A model generated the notes under the pieces. It was not told where the DNA came from, ran no database searches, and saw only the letters and a program-made list of their open reading frames with translations. A stretch of 64,000 bases of DNA from Thermophilibacter immobilis (GTDB lineage: Bacteria; Actinomycetota; Coriobacteriia; Coriobacteriales; Atopobiaceae): positions 1,240,001 to 1,304,000 of the forward strand of contig NZ_CP063767.1 in the NCBI RefSeq assembly GCF_015277515.1, read 5' to 3'. The first letter of the stretch is position 1, and each line of letters opens with the position of its first letter. Below are positions 47,934 to 57,028 of the stretch, in pieces. Position numbers and translations under genes: made by a program.

Positions 47934-50276
47934 CTAGGAGAGAAGGGCGCTGACCTCGCCTGCGGTGGTGATGGAGCCGCAGGCCACGCACTCCTCGCCG
48001 CGCGCCGTGATGAGGGCGAGCGCCTCGGTGATTGTGGGGCAGGTGGCGAGGGGCTCGACGCCGGCGCGCTCGAACGCGCGCGCGAGCTCGCCGGCGGCAA
48101 GGGCGCGCGGCGAGGACGTCTGCGCGCACACGACGCGGGGAAACTCGGGCGCAAGCAGGCCGACGATGCCCTCCACGTCCTTGTCGGCGAGCACGGCGCA
48201 CAGGAGCGTGGGCCTCGAGCAGACGTCCGCGTGCACCTGGCGCACAGCCGTGAGGAAGGTCTCCACGGACTGCGGGTTGTGACAGGCGTCGACGAGCACG
48301 AGCGGGTCGGCGCGCCTCACGTCGAAGCGTCCCGGCGTGGGGCACGAGACCACGGAGTCAGCAAGGGCCCGCTCGTCGAGGGGGCGCCCGAGGTAGTCCT
48401 CCGCGAGCGCGACGGCGCAGGCCACGTTGGCGGCTTGGTAGGTGGGCTTCAACGCCGCGACCTCGCGGTAGGTGGCGCGGAGCGTCTGCACGTCGAGCAC
48501 GAGGGCACCCCCGATTCGACCGGGGCGACGCGTGACCAGGTAGCTCGCGTGGGGCAGATCCTCGTGCGCGCGCGGGACGCCGGGGTGCAGCTCGCCGGCG
48601 GCGTCGTCGAGGTTGTCCGGCCGCAGCAGCGTGGGCGTGACCCCCTCACGCACGCACTGCTCGAGGAAGACGTCCTCCATCGTGTCCGGCGTCGCCGTGC
48701 CCACGCCGAGCACGCAGGTACGGCCACGCTTGATGATGGCGGCCTTCTCGCCGGCGATCTTCTCGAGGGTGTCGCCGAGTATGCGCATGTGATCGAGGCC
48801 GATGCCGGTCACGGCCACCGAGCGGATCGAGCGCGCGGCGGAGGTGGCGTCCCAGCGGCCGCCCATGCCGCACTCGAGCACGCACACGTCGACGCCAGCC
48901 TCGGCAAAGGCCACGAGCGCGCCGACCGTGAGCAGGTCGAACTCCGTGATGTCATAGGGACGTGCGCCGATCGCGGAGCGCCGGGCGTTCACGCGCTCTG
49001 CGGCCGTGGCGGCGACGGCGATGCCGCGCGCGAAGGACTCACGGCTCACGGGCGCGCCGGCGACCTCCATGCGCTCGTTCATGTCCACGAGCTCCGGCGA
49101 GGTGTAGAGGGCCGTCCGGAGCCCCTCTCCCGCAAGGATCGCGGCCGTGTAGCGTGCGGTCGAGGTCTTGCCGTTGGTACCCGCTATCTGCACGCAGTCA
49201 AAGGCCAGGTCAGGGTCGCCCGCCTCGACAAGCATGTCCTCCACGCTCTCGAGCATGGGCTGTATGCCAAAGTGGAGCGCCTGGTGGAGGCGGCCCAGCG
49301 CCTGGTCGTAGGTCCACGCCGGGACCGAGAAGGGAACCTCGTATGCCATGTTCCACGCAGCCATTCCTCTGGAGGCGAGCCGATGCGCACCGCCTACAGA
49401 GGATAGCGCCGCCGACCTCCGGCCGTCGAGCGCGCGCTCGGCGGCCTCGATGACATGCGCGCAGAGAACCGCCGTGGTGACGGCCCCCACGCCGCCCGGC
49501 ACTGGGGTGATCGCGCCCACGAGGGGCTCCACCTCGTCGAAGGCGACGTCGCCCACGAGCTTGCCGGCCCCCTCGTCCCAGTTCACGCCCACGTCCACGA
49601 CGACCTGCCCGGCGCGCACGGCGTTGACGCGCACGGTGTTGGGGTGTCCGGCGGCCACCACGAGGACCTCCGCCTCGCGGCAGCGGCGGGCCAGGTCGCG
49701 CGTCTTGGTGTGGCACATCGTCACCGTGGCGTCGGCGGCCTGGAGCATCATCGCGACCGGTCGCCCGATCACGAGCGAGCGTCCCACCACGCAGACGCTG
49801 GCCCCCGAGAGGACGTGGCCGTAGTGCTCGAGCAGGCGCACGACCGCCTCCGCCGTGCACGGGGGAAACCCCCAGGACCGGCCCGCGAAGACGCCCGCGA
49901 GCGAGCCCGTCGTGGCGCAGTCCACGTCCTTGGCGGGCTCGAGCGCCGCGCAGGCGGCCTCCTCGTCGAGATCTCTGGGCAGGGGCCTGAACATCAGACA
50001 CCCGTGGACGGAGGCGTCCTCATTGACCCCGGCGAGGACGGCCACGAGCTCCTCCTGGGAGCAGTCAGCCGGCAGGATAAACCTTCTGATCGCGACGCCC
50101 ACCTTCCCCGCGCGCCTGAGCACGGCGCGCTCGTAGGAGAGGTCGTCGGGGCGCTCCCCCACGCGCACGATCGCGAGCGTGGGGGTCACGCCCCGCTCGA
50201 CGAGCGCGCGGATGCGGACGACGAGCTCCTCGATCAGCGCCTGGGCGACGGGAGCGCCTCTGAGCAGGTCAGCCAT
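47934..50276 (-). CDS. FolD-FolC fusion: methylene-THF dehydrogenase plus folylpolyglutamate synthase
   Basis: One 780-residue frame joins two folate enzymes. Residues 1 to about 285 are FolD: KDVDCATTG, CTAEAVVRLLEHYG, GRSLVIGRPVAMML and PVPGGVGAVTTAVLCAHV. After a short Arg/Ser/Ala linker, residues about 310-780 are FolC, with the P-loop GTNGKTSTARY near 368, TSPELVDMNERM, ECGMGGRWDATSA and LVDACHNPQS. There is no stop or frameshift between them. In the FolD half, the tyrosine of the active site (Tyr48) is not followed by the expected Lys, and the usual QLPLP reads FRPLP, so cyclohydrolase activity is doubtful. It is last in an operon after fhs and fchA. Confidence 0.93.
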   Translation of the reverse strand: MADLLRGAPVAQALIEELVVRIRALVERGVTPTLAIVRVGERPDDLSYERAVLRRAGKVGVAIRRFILPADCSQEELVAVLAGVNEDASVHGCLMFRPLPRDLDEEAACAALEPAKDVDCATTGSLAGVFAGRSWGFPPCTAEAVVRLLEHYGHVLSGASVCVVGRSLVIGRPVAMMLQAADATVTMCHTKTRDLARRCREAEVLVVAAGHPNTVRVNAVRAGQVVVDVGVNWDEGAGKLVGDVAFDEVEPLVGAITPVPGGVGAVTTAVLCAHVIEAAERALDGRRSAALSSVGGAHRLASRGMAAWNMAYEVPFSVPAWTYDQALGRLHQALHFGIQPMLESVEDMLVEAGDPDLAFDCVQIAGTNGKTSTARYTAAILAGEGLRTALYTSPELVDMNERMEVAGAPVSRESFARGIAVAATAAERVNARRSAIGARPYDITEFDLLTVGALVAFAEAGVDVCVLECGMGGRWDATSAARSIRSVAVTGIGLDHMRILGDTLEKIAGEKAAIIKRGRTCVLGVGTATPDTMEDVFLEQCVREGVTPTLLRPDNLDDAAGELHPGVPRAHEDLPHASYLVTRRPGRIGGALVLDVQTLRATYREVAALKPTYQAANVACAVALAEDYLGRPLDERALADSVVSCPTPGRFDVRRADPLVLVDACHNPQSVETFLTAVRQVHADVCSRPTLLCAVLADKDVEGIVGLLAPEFPRVVCAQTSSPRALAAGELARAFERAGVEPLATCPTITEALALITARGEECVACGSITTAGEVSALLS

Positions 50277-50277
50277 G

Positions 50278-50907
50278 CTAGTCGCGCCCCCTCAGGTGAT
50301 CCGTGACGCCCTCGGCGACGGTCTGTGCACGCGGCACGTAGCAGGCGAGCATCTCGTCGCAGGCGGCCTCGATGCGCGCGGCCCAGGCACGGTCCGTGGC
50401 GTCATGCGTGTTGACGAAGACGTTCAGGCTCGCGGCCTCCAGCGCCGCGCGGGCGAGGAGCGCCCCGCACCCCACGTCGGAGAGAAGCGCGCGCGAGCCC
50501 TTCTGGCCCATCTCCTCGAGCAGCTCGATGACGTGGCAGACCTGTCGCATGACCTGCAGGGGGGGCTCGGTCGCTGACTCGGTCGCCTCCTCGAGGGTGC
50601 GCGCGCGGGTCGGGTCCTCCCTGGGGACGCCGTAGGCGACCGAGAGGGGCTCGAACGCGACGGCGTCGGCCTCCACGAGGTCAAGCAGGCTCGCCCGCGC
50701 GTCGTCGAGCTCTCCCCGCATGCGCGCGACGTCGGACTCCACGTCGGCGTAGCGCCTCTTTCCCGTGGTGTAGCTGCCGACCATCGAGCAGAGCGCGGCC
50801 GCGAGGGAGCCCACCAGCGCGGCCGCCCCACCACCTCCGGGCGTGGGCTGCTTGGCCGCGACGAGGCCCGCGAACTCCGCGCAGCTCTTGTCAGTAAGAC
50901 GTTGCAT
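50278..50907 (-). CDS. fchA: Methenyl-THF cyclohydrolase / formimido-THF cyclodeaminase family protein
   Basis: Interconverts methenyl-THF and formyl-THF (FchA), or deaminates formimino-THF. The 209 residues form the all-helical cyclodeaminase domain: KQPTPGGGGAAALVGSLAAALCSMV near the N-terminus is the family signature. No formiminotransferase domain or histidine-degradation gene is nearby, whereas formate-THF ligase and FolD are, so the cyclohydrolase role is favoured. It is one base from the folD-folC start and 48 bp after fhs. Confidence 0.9.
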   Translation of the reverse strand: MQRLTDKSCAEFAGLVAAKQPTPGGGGAAALVGSLAAALCSMVGSYTTGKRRYADVESDVARMRGELDDARASLLDLVEADAVAFEPLSVAYGVPREDPTRARTLEEATESATEPPLQVMRQVCHVIELLEEMGQKGSRALLSDVGCGALLARAALEAASLNVFVNTHDATDRAWAARIEAACDEMLACYVPRAQTVAEGVTDHLRGRD

Positions 50908-50955
50908 GGCTCCCCCTTGGAGGCCTCGAAAACCCTAAGACTTTAAGACGACCGC

Positions 50956-52632
50956 CTAGAACAGCCCCGTGATCCTGCCGTCCTCGTCCACGTCGATGCT
51001 CTCGGCAGCGGGGTGCCTGGGCAGGCCGGGCATCGTCATGATGTCGCCGGTGAGCGCCACGACGAAGCCCGCGCCCGCCGAGACGCGCACGCTGCGCACC
51101 GTGATGGCGAAGCCGGTGGGAGCGCCCAGCTTGGTCTGGTCGTCGGTGAAGGAGTACTGGGTCTTTGCGATGCAGACCGGCAGGTTCGTGAAGCCCTGCT
51201 CCTCGAGCTGGGCGATCTGCCTCTCCGCGGCGCTCGTGTAGCTGACGCCGTCGGCGCGATAGACGCGCCGGGCCACAAACTCGAGCTCCTCCTTGAGAGA
51301 ACCGAGCTCGTAGGCGTACCGGAAGTCGCTGGGCTCGTCGCACAGGCGCACGACCTCGCGAGCCAGGGCCCCTCCGCCCTCGCTGCCCTTGGCCCAGACC
51401 TCGGAGAGCGCGACGTTGACGCCAAGCGCGCGGCACTTGTCCTCGACGAGAGCGAGCTCGGCGGGGGTATCGGTGGGAAACGCGTTCACCGCCACGACCA
51501 CGGGCAGGCCGTAGACGCTTCTCATGGTGTCCACGTGCTGCAGGAGGTTGGGCAGGCCGCGCTCGAGGGCCTCAAGGTTCTCGGTGCCCAGATCCGCCCT
51601 GGCCACGCCCCCATGATGCTTGAGGGCGCGCACCGTGGCCACGACGACACAGGCGTCCGGCGCAAGGCCGGCCATGCGGCACGTGATGTCGCAGAACTTC
51701 TCGGCACCGAGGTCCGCGCCGAAGCCCGCCTCGGTGACCACGTAGTCGCCGAGGCGCAGCGCGGCATCGGTGGCCATGACGGAGTTGCAGCCGTGCGCGA
51801 TGTTGGCGAAGGGGCCGCCGTGGACGAGGGCGGGATTGTGCTCGAGCGTCTGGACGAGGTTCGGGGCCAGGGCGTCCTTGAGAAGCGCCGTCATGGCGCC
51901 CTCGGCGTGCAGGTCGTGGGCCGTGACGGGCATGCGGTCGTAGGTGTAGCCCACGACCATGCGGCCCAGGCGGCACTTGAGGTCGGCCAGGCTCGTGGCC
52001 AGGCAGAAGACCGCCATGACCTCGGAGGCCACGGTGATGTCGTAGTGGTCCTCACGGACCGTGCCGTTGGCCACGCCGCCCAGGCCGTCAACGACGTTTC
52101 TGAGCTGGCGGTCGTTCATGTCCACGACGCGGTGCCACGTGATGCGCCTCGGGTCGATGTTGAGCTCGTTTCCCTGCTTGACGTGGTTGTCGACCATGGC
52201 GGCGAGCAGGTTGTTGGCGGCGCCGATGGCATGGAAGTCGCCCGTGAAGTGCAGGTTGATGTCCTCCATGGGGATGACCTGGGCGTGCCCGCCCCCGGCG
52301 GCTCCGCCCTTGACGCCAAAGACGGGCCCGAGCGAAGGCTCGCGCAGGCACAGGACGCACTTCTTGCCGATGCGGTTCAGCGCGTCGGCCAGGCCGACGG
52401 AGGTGGTGGTCTTGCCCTCCCCTGCTGGCGTGGGGCTGATGGCGGTCACGAGGACGAGCTTGGCCTTGCGCGGCCTCTGGGCGAGGTCGCTCACGTCCAC
52501 CTTTGCCTTGTCATATCCGTACGGCACGAGGCTCTCGCGCGCGAGGCCGAGCTCATCGGCCACCTTGGCTATGGGGTAGCCCTCCTCCTCGGCCTCCTGC
52601 GCAATCTGGATATCTGTCTTGAACTCGGCCAT
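50956..52632 (-). CDS. fhs: Formate-tetrahydrofolate ligase
   Basis: ATP-dependent formation of 10-formyl-THF from formate; reversible, giving ATP in some anaerobes. The 558 residues contain the P-loop [25 protein letters not shown] read here as [16 protein letters not shown] (near residue 60), [39 protein letters not shown] and the C-terminal [19 protein letters not shown] at 52632 after GGGAG. First gene of the C1 operon fhs-fchA-folDC. No acetogenesis genes (CODH/ACS) are in view. Confidence 0.97.
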   Translation of the reverse strand: MAEFKTDIQIAQEAEEEGYPIAKVADELGLARESLVPYGYDKAKVDVSDLAQRPRKAKLVLVTAISPTPAGEGKTTTSVGLADALNRIGKKCVLCLREPSLGPVFGVKGGAAGGGHAQVIPMEDINLHFTGDFHAIGAANNLLAAMVDNHVKQGNELNIDPRRITWHRVVDMNDRQLRNVVDGLGGVANGTVREDHYDITVASEVMAVFCLATSLADLKCRLGRMVVGYTYDRMPVTAHDLHAEGAMTALLKDALAPNLVQTLEHNPALVHGGPFANIAHGCNSVMATDAALRLGDYVVTEAGFGADLGAEKFCDITCRMAGLAPDACVVVATVRALKHHGGVARADLGTENLEALERGLPNLLQHVDTMRSVYGLPVVVAVNAFPTDTPAELALVEDKCRALGVNVALSEVWAKGSEGGGALAREVVRLCDEPSDFRYAYELGSLKEELEFVARRVYRADGVSYTSAAERQIAQLEEQGFTNLPVCIAKTQYSFTDDQTKLGAPTGFAITVRSVRVSAGAGFVVALTGDIMTMPGLPRHPAAESIDVDEDGRITGLF

Positions 52633-52758
52633 CGTGTTCTCCCATCTGCACCGACACCGGAGCTCTCGCGTCTCCCCTATGAGCATGAGCTTACACACGC
52701 CGCAGCGCGCCGTCGACCTTCGGACACACGCGCGTGACCAAATTCGCTTCTCGGGCGC

Positions 52759-53388
52759 CTATCGTCCGCCGAGAAGCGCCTCGAGCTCGAGCACCTGATC
52801 GCGAGGGTCGCGCGCGTCCGCCGAGAAGCGCCTCCACGCGTCCTTGTCGCCACGGGCCCGCCAGTCCACGATGGGGCCGAAGCCTCCCTGGAGCGTGCGC
52901 GCGGCAACCGAGAAGCTCGGGTCCGCGCGCAGGCCCAGGTAGCGCACCTCGGCCACAAGGGGATGACAGGCGAGGTAGGAGGCCACGACCTGGGCCGCGT
53001 CCGAGCGAGCGCGCCAGCGGACACGGGCGTCGGCGTCCGCGAGCGCGCACGTTGCTTCGTCTGCGCCCAAAGGCTCGAGCGCCTCGTCCAGGCATGACGC
53101 AAGGGCTGCGTGCCCGCCAATTCCCACGAGGACCCGCCCGGAGGCCAGCGCGCGCACGAGGGCAACGTCCGCGCCCATCCCGAGAGCGGGGCAGGCGGAG
53201 GGGCCCGTCTGGCTCACGTCACAAACGAGCTCCCTGCGCGCCTCGTGGGCCGTACGTGCCTGCACCCGCACGTCGGCGCAGGAGACGGGGACGCCCCCGA
53301 GCGGCGCGATCACGCGCACGTCAGGGGCGTCGGAGAGCATCTTGTCCAAGGTGGCAGCATCCGCGACGTACCAGCGCGACGTGCCCAT
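52759..53388 (-). CDS. PLP-enzyme-like protein (Cys/Met metabolism fold) lacking the catalytic lysine
   Basis: Weak but ordered similarity to the C-terminal two thirds of cystathionine-lyase-type enzymes: GMGADVALVRAL matches the LGADIVVHSATK strand, GIGGHAA matches YxGGHSD, and VASYLACHPLVAEVRYLGL then GGFGPIVDWRARGD match the C-terminal domain. The 209-residue chain lacks the N-terminal PLP half, and no Lys occupies the Schiff-base position (a hydrophobic residue sits there). It starts 5 bp after the thrS stop, so it is co-translated with ThrRS. A regulatory or structural role is possible; catalysis of the parent reaction is unlikely. Confidence 0.6.
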   Translation of the reverse strand: MGTSRWYVADAATLDKMLSDAPDVRVIAPLGGVPVSCADVRVQARTAHEARRELVCDVSQTGPSACPALGMGADVALVRALASGRVLVGIGGHAALASCLDEALEPLGADEATCALADADARVRWRARSDAAQVVASYLACHPLVAEVRYLGLRADPSFSVAARTLQGGFGPIVDWRARGDKDAWRRFSADARDPRDQVLELEALLGGR

Positions 53389-53393
53389 CTGCC

Positions 53394-55154
53394 CTACCTG
53401 CGCTCGGAGATCTCGGCGCCCACCTGGGAGACGAAGTCGTCGAGGGCCATCTGGTGCGTCTCGTTGGTGCGGTCGCGCACGGAAATGTTGTTGGCCTCGA
53501 CCTCCTTCTCGCCCAAGATGAGCATGTAGGGGACGCGGTCGATCGAGCGGGCCTCGCGGATCTTGTAGCCGATCTTCTCGTCGCGGTCGTCCACCTTGAC
53601 GCGCACGCCGGCAGCGCGCAGTTCGTCGGCGACCGCATGGGAGTAAGCGCGGGTCTTCTCGGAGACGGGCAGGACCTTGACCTGGCAGGGAGAGAGCCAC
53701 GTGGGGAACTTGCCCGCGTACTGCTCGGTCAGCATGCCTATGAAGCGCTCGAACGAGCCGAAGCCCGCACGATGGATCATGATGGGCTGCTTCTTGGAGC
53801 CGTCAACGTCCGTGTATTCGAGCTCGAAGTTGTGTGGGAGCTGGAAGTCGAGCTGGATCGTGCCGCACTGCCATGTGCGGCCCAGGCAGTCCTCGAGGTG
53901 GAAGTCAATCTTGGGGCCGTAGAAGGCGCCGTCGCCCTCGTTGACGGTGTAGTCCAGGCCCATCGAGTCGAGAGCGTCGCGCAGGCCCTGCTCTGCGCGC
54001 TCCCAGTCCTCGTCGGAGCCCATCGAGTCGTCCGGGCGCGTGGAGAGTTCTACGCGGTACGGGAAGCCGAACTGCGCGTAGTAGGCCGTGATGAGGTGCG
54101 CGGTGTCCGTGACCTGCTCGGTGATCTGGTCCGGGCGGATGAACAGGTGGGCGTCGTCCTGGGTGAACTCGCGGACGCGGAAGAGGCCGTGCAGGGCACC
54201 CTTGAGCTCATGGCGGTGGTCGAGGCCCGCCTCGGCGAGCTTCAGGGGCAGATCACGATACGAGCGCGGCTTGGACTGGTAGATGAGGCACGCGCCGGGG
54301 CAGTTCATCGGCTTGATCGCATAGTCCTCCTCGTCGATCTGGGTCGTGTACATGTTGTCCTTGTAGTGCTCCCAGTGACCCGAGGTCTCCCAGAGCTTGC
54401 GCGACAAGATGATGGGGGTCTGGACCTCGTCGTAGCCGTAGGCGGCCTGCATCTCGTGCCAGTACTGCATGAGGGAGTTGCGCACGACCATGCCGTTGGG
54501 CAGCCAGAACGGGAAGCCCGGGCCGGCGTCGTTGGTCATGAAGAGCTCCATCTCGCGGCCTATCTTGCGGTGGTCGCGGCGCTCGGCCTCCTCGAGCATC
54601 TTGAGGTGATGGTCGAGCTCGTCCTTGGTGGCGAAGGCGGTGCCGTTCACGCGCGTGAGCATCTTGTTGTTCTTGTCGGCCTTCCAGTAGGCTCCCGAGA
54701 CGCCCGTGAGCTTGAAGGCCTTGAGGGCCTTGGTGTAGGTGAGGTGGGGGCCCACGCACATGTCGATGTACTCGCCCTGCTGGTAGAAGGTGATGCGGGC
54801 GTCTCCGGGGAGGTCGGCGATGTGCTCGACCTTGTACTTCTCGCCGCGCTCCTCCATGAGCTTCACGGCCTCGTCGCGCGGTAGCTCGTAGGTGGTGAAC
54901 TTGAGGTTCTCCTTGGCGATCTTCTTCATCTCGGCCTCGATGGCGGGCAGGTCGTCCTCGGAGATCTTGGCGTCACCGAGGTCGACGTCGTAGTAGAAGC
55001 CGTTGTCGGTGGCCGGTCCGTAGGCGAAGTGGGCCTGGGGGTGCAGGCGCTTTATGGCCTGGGCCATGATGTGCGCGGCGGAGTGGCGCACGACGTGGGT
55101 GACCTCCTCGGCGGGGCACTCATCCACGTGGCCGTCGTTATAGAGAACCTTCAT
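53394..55154 (-). CDS. thrS: Threonine-tRNA ligase lacking the N-terminal TGS domain
   Basis: Charges tRNA-Thr. The chain starts MKVLYNDGHVDECPAEEV and enters directly the editing domain (VVRHSAAHIMAQAIKRL, with the HxxxH pair); class II motifs follow (HRHELKGALHGLFRVREFTQDDAH; NCPGACLIYQS with the zinc Cys), and the anticodon-binding domain ends it. At 586 residues it is about 60 shorter than usual because the TGS domain is absent. The ATG at 55154 has GAGGAAGAGG upstream. An attenuator-like leader precedes it. Confidence 0.96.
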   Translation of the reverse strand: MKVLYNDGHVDECPAEEVTHVVRHSAAHIMAQAIKRLHPQAHFAYGPATDNGFYYDVDLGDAKISEDDLPAIEAEMKKIAKENLKFTTYELPRDEAVKLMEERGEKYKVEHIADLPGDARITFYQQGEYIDMCVGPHLTYTKALKAFKLTGVSGAYWKADKNNKMLTRVNGTAFATKDELDHHLKMLEEAERRDHRKIGREMELFMTNDAGPGFPFWLPNGMVVRNSLMQYWHEMQAAYGYDEVQTPIILSRKLWETSGHWEHYKDNMYTTQIDEEDYAIKPMNCPGACLIYQSKPRSYRDLPLKLAEAGLDHRHELKGALHGLFRVREFTQDDAHLFIRPDQITEQVTDTAHLITAYYAQFGFPYRVELSTRPDDSMGSDEDWERAEQGLRDALDSMGLDYTVNEGDGAFYGPKIDFHLEDCLGRTWQCGTIQLDFQLPHNFELEYTDVDGSKKQPIMIHRAGFGSFERFIGMLTEQYAGKFPTWLSPCQVKVLPVSEKTRAYSHAVADELRAAGVRVKVDDRDEKIGYKIREARSIDRVPYMLILGEKEVEANNISVRDRTNETHQMALDDFVSQVGAEISERR

Positions 55155-55205
55155 GAGAAACCTCTTCCTCCGTGCGTTCATGTGTCTTTTTGTGGTTGCC
55201 CGACA

Positions 55206-55247
55206 AGAAAAGCGCCCGCACGCCACCTGGGGGTGACGTCGAGCGCT
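55206..55247 (-). terminator. Attenuator-like terminator in the thrS leader
   Basis: Minus strand: outer stem 55211-55215 with 55243-55247, inner stem 55221-55227 with 55232-55238 (one mismatch), then TTTTCTT. It lies 52 bp before the thrS ATG and would stop transcription entering thrS. A second hairpin (55251-55261 with 55286-55296, 11 perfect pairs) lies just upstream and could be the alternative fold. A T-box was considered but its conserved sequence is not clear. Confidence 0.6.
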
Positions 55248-55440
55248 CTGAGGCGTCTGTCGCGTGGCCTGCCGGCCGATGAGGGGACAGACGCCTAGAT
55301 AGTCTGCGTTCGCGCGCTGCGCGCCATGAGGCAATACATCAGGTTGGGGCCCTTCCCGTAGGCGGATGCTGCTTATGGTTTACCACAAGAGGGGGCTTCG
55401 TGTCTGCGAGCCGCAGGTGAACGCAAATATACCCGTCGTC

Positions 55441-55548
55441 TGCGAGGAAGTCCGTCCAAAGCACGGAATTTGTCGAGGAAGAGCGTCCTGTGCAACATAC
55501 TGGGCGCCCTTTCTCGCATGGGCTCGCGCACGGGGCGGACTTCCTCGC
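55441..55548. repeat. Inverted 13-14-base arms around an 81-bp spacer
   Basis: TGCGAGGAAGTCCG (55441-55454) and CGGACTTCCTCGC (55536-55548) are exact reverse complements over 13 bases. A third GAGGAAGAGCGTCC lies inside. No gene is associated. It may fold as a small RNA or be the relic of an insertion. Confidence 0.5.
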
Positions 55549-55670
55549 GGAGAACCGAGCTCACGGGATTGCGCGCACGTCCTTCTGACAGGGACGCTAT
55601 GCAAACCTGCGTTTTTCTCGCCAGAGCGCCTTTGCGTAGCGGCTGCGCCGGCGGGCGGAGCCACGCTCAC

Positions 55671-55698
55671 AAAAAAGCCCGCGTCGCAAGGCGCGGGC
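55671..55698 (-). terminator. Terminator after the zinc-ribbon gene
   Basis: Stem 55677-55683 with 55692-55698 (7 GC-rich pairs) followed on the minus strand by six Ts. It begins 23 bp after the stop. Confidence 0.9.
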
Positions 55699-55720
55699 AA
55701 AAGACTCGCTCAGACGAAGT

Positions 55721-56152
55721 CTACTGGATGCGCGTCCGGCAGTACGGGCAGGTCTTCCAGTCCGCGTTGAGGGGCCGGTGGCAGGTCGGGCAGACGTTTC
55801 TCACCTGGGTGTTGCAGATCGGGCAGACCACGAAGTCGCGGTCGATGGGCGCGCCGCACTTGGGACAGATGCCGTAGTGCGACAGCTGATGCTCCCGCAG
55901 AGCGATGTCGAGGTCCTGCTCCTCACGGTCGATGAGATAGGAGCTCGGGCGCAAGATCACGTAGGCGAGAAGCCCCACGATGGGGATCACGGAGATGATG
56001 GCCCACATCCACCACGGCTCGGCCCCGCGGCGCTGGGCGTCGCGGATGACGTAGACGATCGAGAGGATGTAGAGCATCACGACGCAGATGACCATCAGGT
56101 AGAGGACCATGCGGACCTCAGGCGTGATGATCTGGTCGAGCAGTTCTTGCAT
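55721..56152 (-). CDS. Membrane protein with double zinc-ribbon tail
   Basis: Unknown function. The 143 residues have two membrane spans (about 12-35 and 50-66, the second in the WWMWAIISVIPIVGLLAYVIL style of PLD-N-like small membrane proteins), a short acidic linker, and a cytoplasmic C-terminus with three CxxC pairs and a fourth (CPKCG, CPICN, CPTCH, CPYC), enough for two zinc ribbons. ATG at 56152 after AAGGAG. It has an extended -10 promoter upstream and a terminator downstream, so it is monocistronic. Confidence 0.85.
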   Translation of the reverse strand: MQELLDQIITPEVRMVLYLMVICVVMLYILSIVYVIRDAQRRGAEPWWMWAIISVIPIVGLLAYVILRPSSYLIDREEQDLDIALREHQLSHYGICPKCGAPIDRDFVVCPICNTQVRNVCPTCHRPLNADWKTCPYCRTRIQ

Positions 56153-56208
56153 GGGGACTCCTTCTCATGTCGGGGCACGCCCGTACGCGGCACCGCAGAT
56201 GCCACAGC

Positions 56209-56217
56209 ATTGTAGCA
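56209..56217 (-). promoter_or_regulatory. Extended -10 promoter upstream of the zinc-ribbon gene
   Basis: Minus strand TGCTACAAT is an extended -10 (TGn plus TACAAT) 57 bp before the ATG. No matching -35. Confidence 0.5.
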
Positions 56218-56326
56218 AAAGTGGACTTCTGGAGGCGCTTCGGACGAGCCCCTAGCGACGCGAGTCGCCTCCATCAGGCGATTCTTCACACAATGGCGAT
56301 GCTACGCAGCCCACACGGCCCCCCGC

Positions 56327-56917
56327 CTACAGACCCAGGAGCCGCAGCGCCTCCTCGCGTGTCTTGAGGTCGCGCAGGCATCCGCGCACGGCCGACGTCG
56401 TGGTGAGGGCACCGGCGGCCCGCACGCCGCGCATGGTCATGCAGGTGTGCTCGGCCTCGAGGACCACGAGCACCCCCAGGGGGTCGAGCTCGCGGACCAT
56501 GGCGTCGGCGACCTGGCCCGTCAGGCGCTCCTGAACCTGCAGGCGCCGGGCGTAGCCGCTCACGCAGCGCGCGATCTTGGAGAGGCCCGTGATGCGCCCG
56601 TCGCGCGGGATGTAGCAGACGTGCGCGCGGCCTATGAAGGGAAGCACGTGGTGCTCGCACAGAGACGAGAAGGGAATGTCCTTGACGATCACCATCTCCT
56701 GGTTGCCGGGCTCGTGGAACTGCGTGCGCAGGTACGCGCCCGGGTCCTCCTGCATGCCGCCGAGGATTTCCTCGCAGGCGCGCGCCACGCGGTCGGGCGT
56801 GCCGAGAAGCCCCTCGCGGCTCGGGTCCTCCCCTATCGCCACGAGGAACTCGCGCACCGCGGCCTCCACGCGCATCTTGTCAAGCTCGTTGAAGTGCCGC
56901 TCGTCGGTATCGCTCAT
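56327..56917 (-). CDS. folE: GTP cyclohydrolase I
   Basis: First enzyme of folate synthesis, making dihydroneopterin triphosphate from GTP. The 196 residues have the zinc-binding CEHHVLPF (near residue 90) and [10 protein letters not shown] near residue 160, plus GLSKIARCV and [11 protein letters not shown] use the ATG at 56917; an earlier in-frame start (56971) adds residues without homology. The other folate genes are elsewhere in the window. Confidence 0.96.
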   Translation of the reverse strand: MSDTDERHFNELDKMRVEAAVREFLVAIGEDPSREGLLGTPDRVARACEEILGGMQEDPGAYLRTQFHEPGNQEMVIVKDIPFSSLCEHHVLPFIGRAHVCYIPRDGRITGLSKIARCVSGYARRLQVQERLTGQVADAMVRELDPLGVLVVLEAEHTCMTMRGVRAAGALTTTSAVRGCLRDLKTREEALRLLGL

Positions 56918-57028
56918 GCGCCGCGACGATCCTCTCTTTGGTCGTGGGGAACTCCCCGGGAAGGACAACACGCTTCACAGCGTGTACTCGCCGTCCCATG
57001 GTACGCCATCGACTGGAGGGCGCGCGTC

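Larger units (their letters stand above)
55155..55720. other. 566-bp region without a confident gene, between thrS and the zinc-ribbon gene
   Basis: From right to left it holds the terminator of the zinc-ribbon gene (55671-55698), a pair of inverted 13-14-base arms (55441-55454 and 55536-55548), and two hairpins of the thrS leader. Short frames on both strands (for example 55366-55770 plus, 55373-55564 minus) show no family resemblance, ribosome site or good composition. A thrS promoter must lie here, but I cannot place it. Confidence 0.6.

Noticed and set aside
55206-55296. T-box riboswitch before thrS
   Set aside because: The terminator arm reads AGGTGGCGTGCGGG, which only loosely resembles the T-box consensus, and I found no stem I features.
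55366-55770. 134-codon plus-strand frame in the gene-free region
   Set aside because: It runs antisense through a terminator and into the zinc-ribbon gene, with no ribosome site or similarity.
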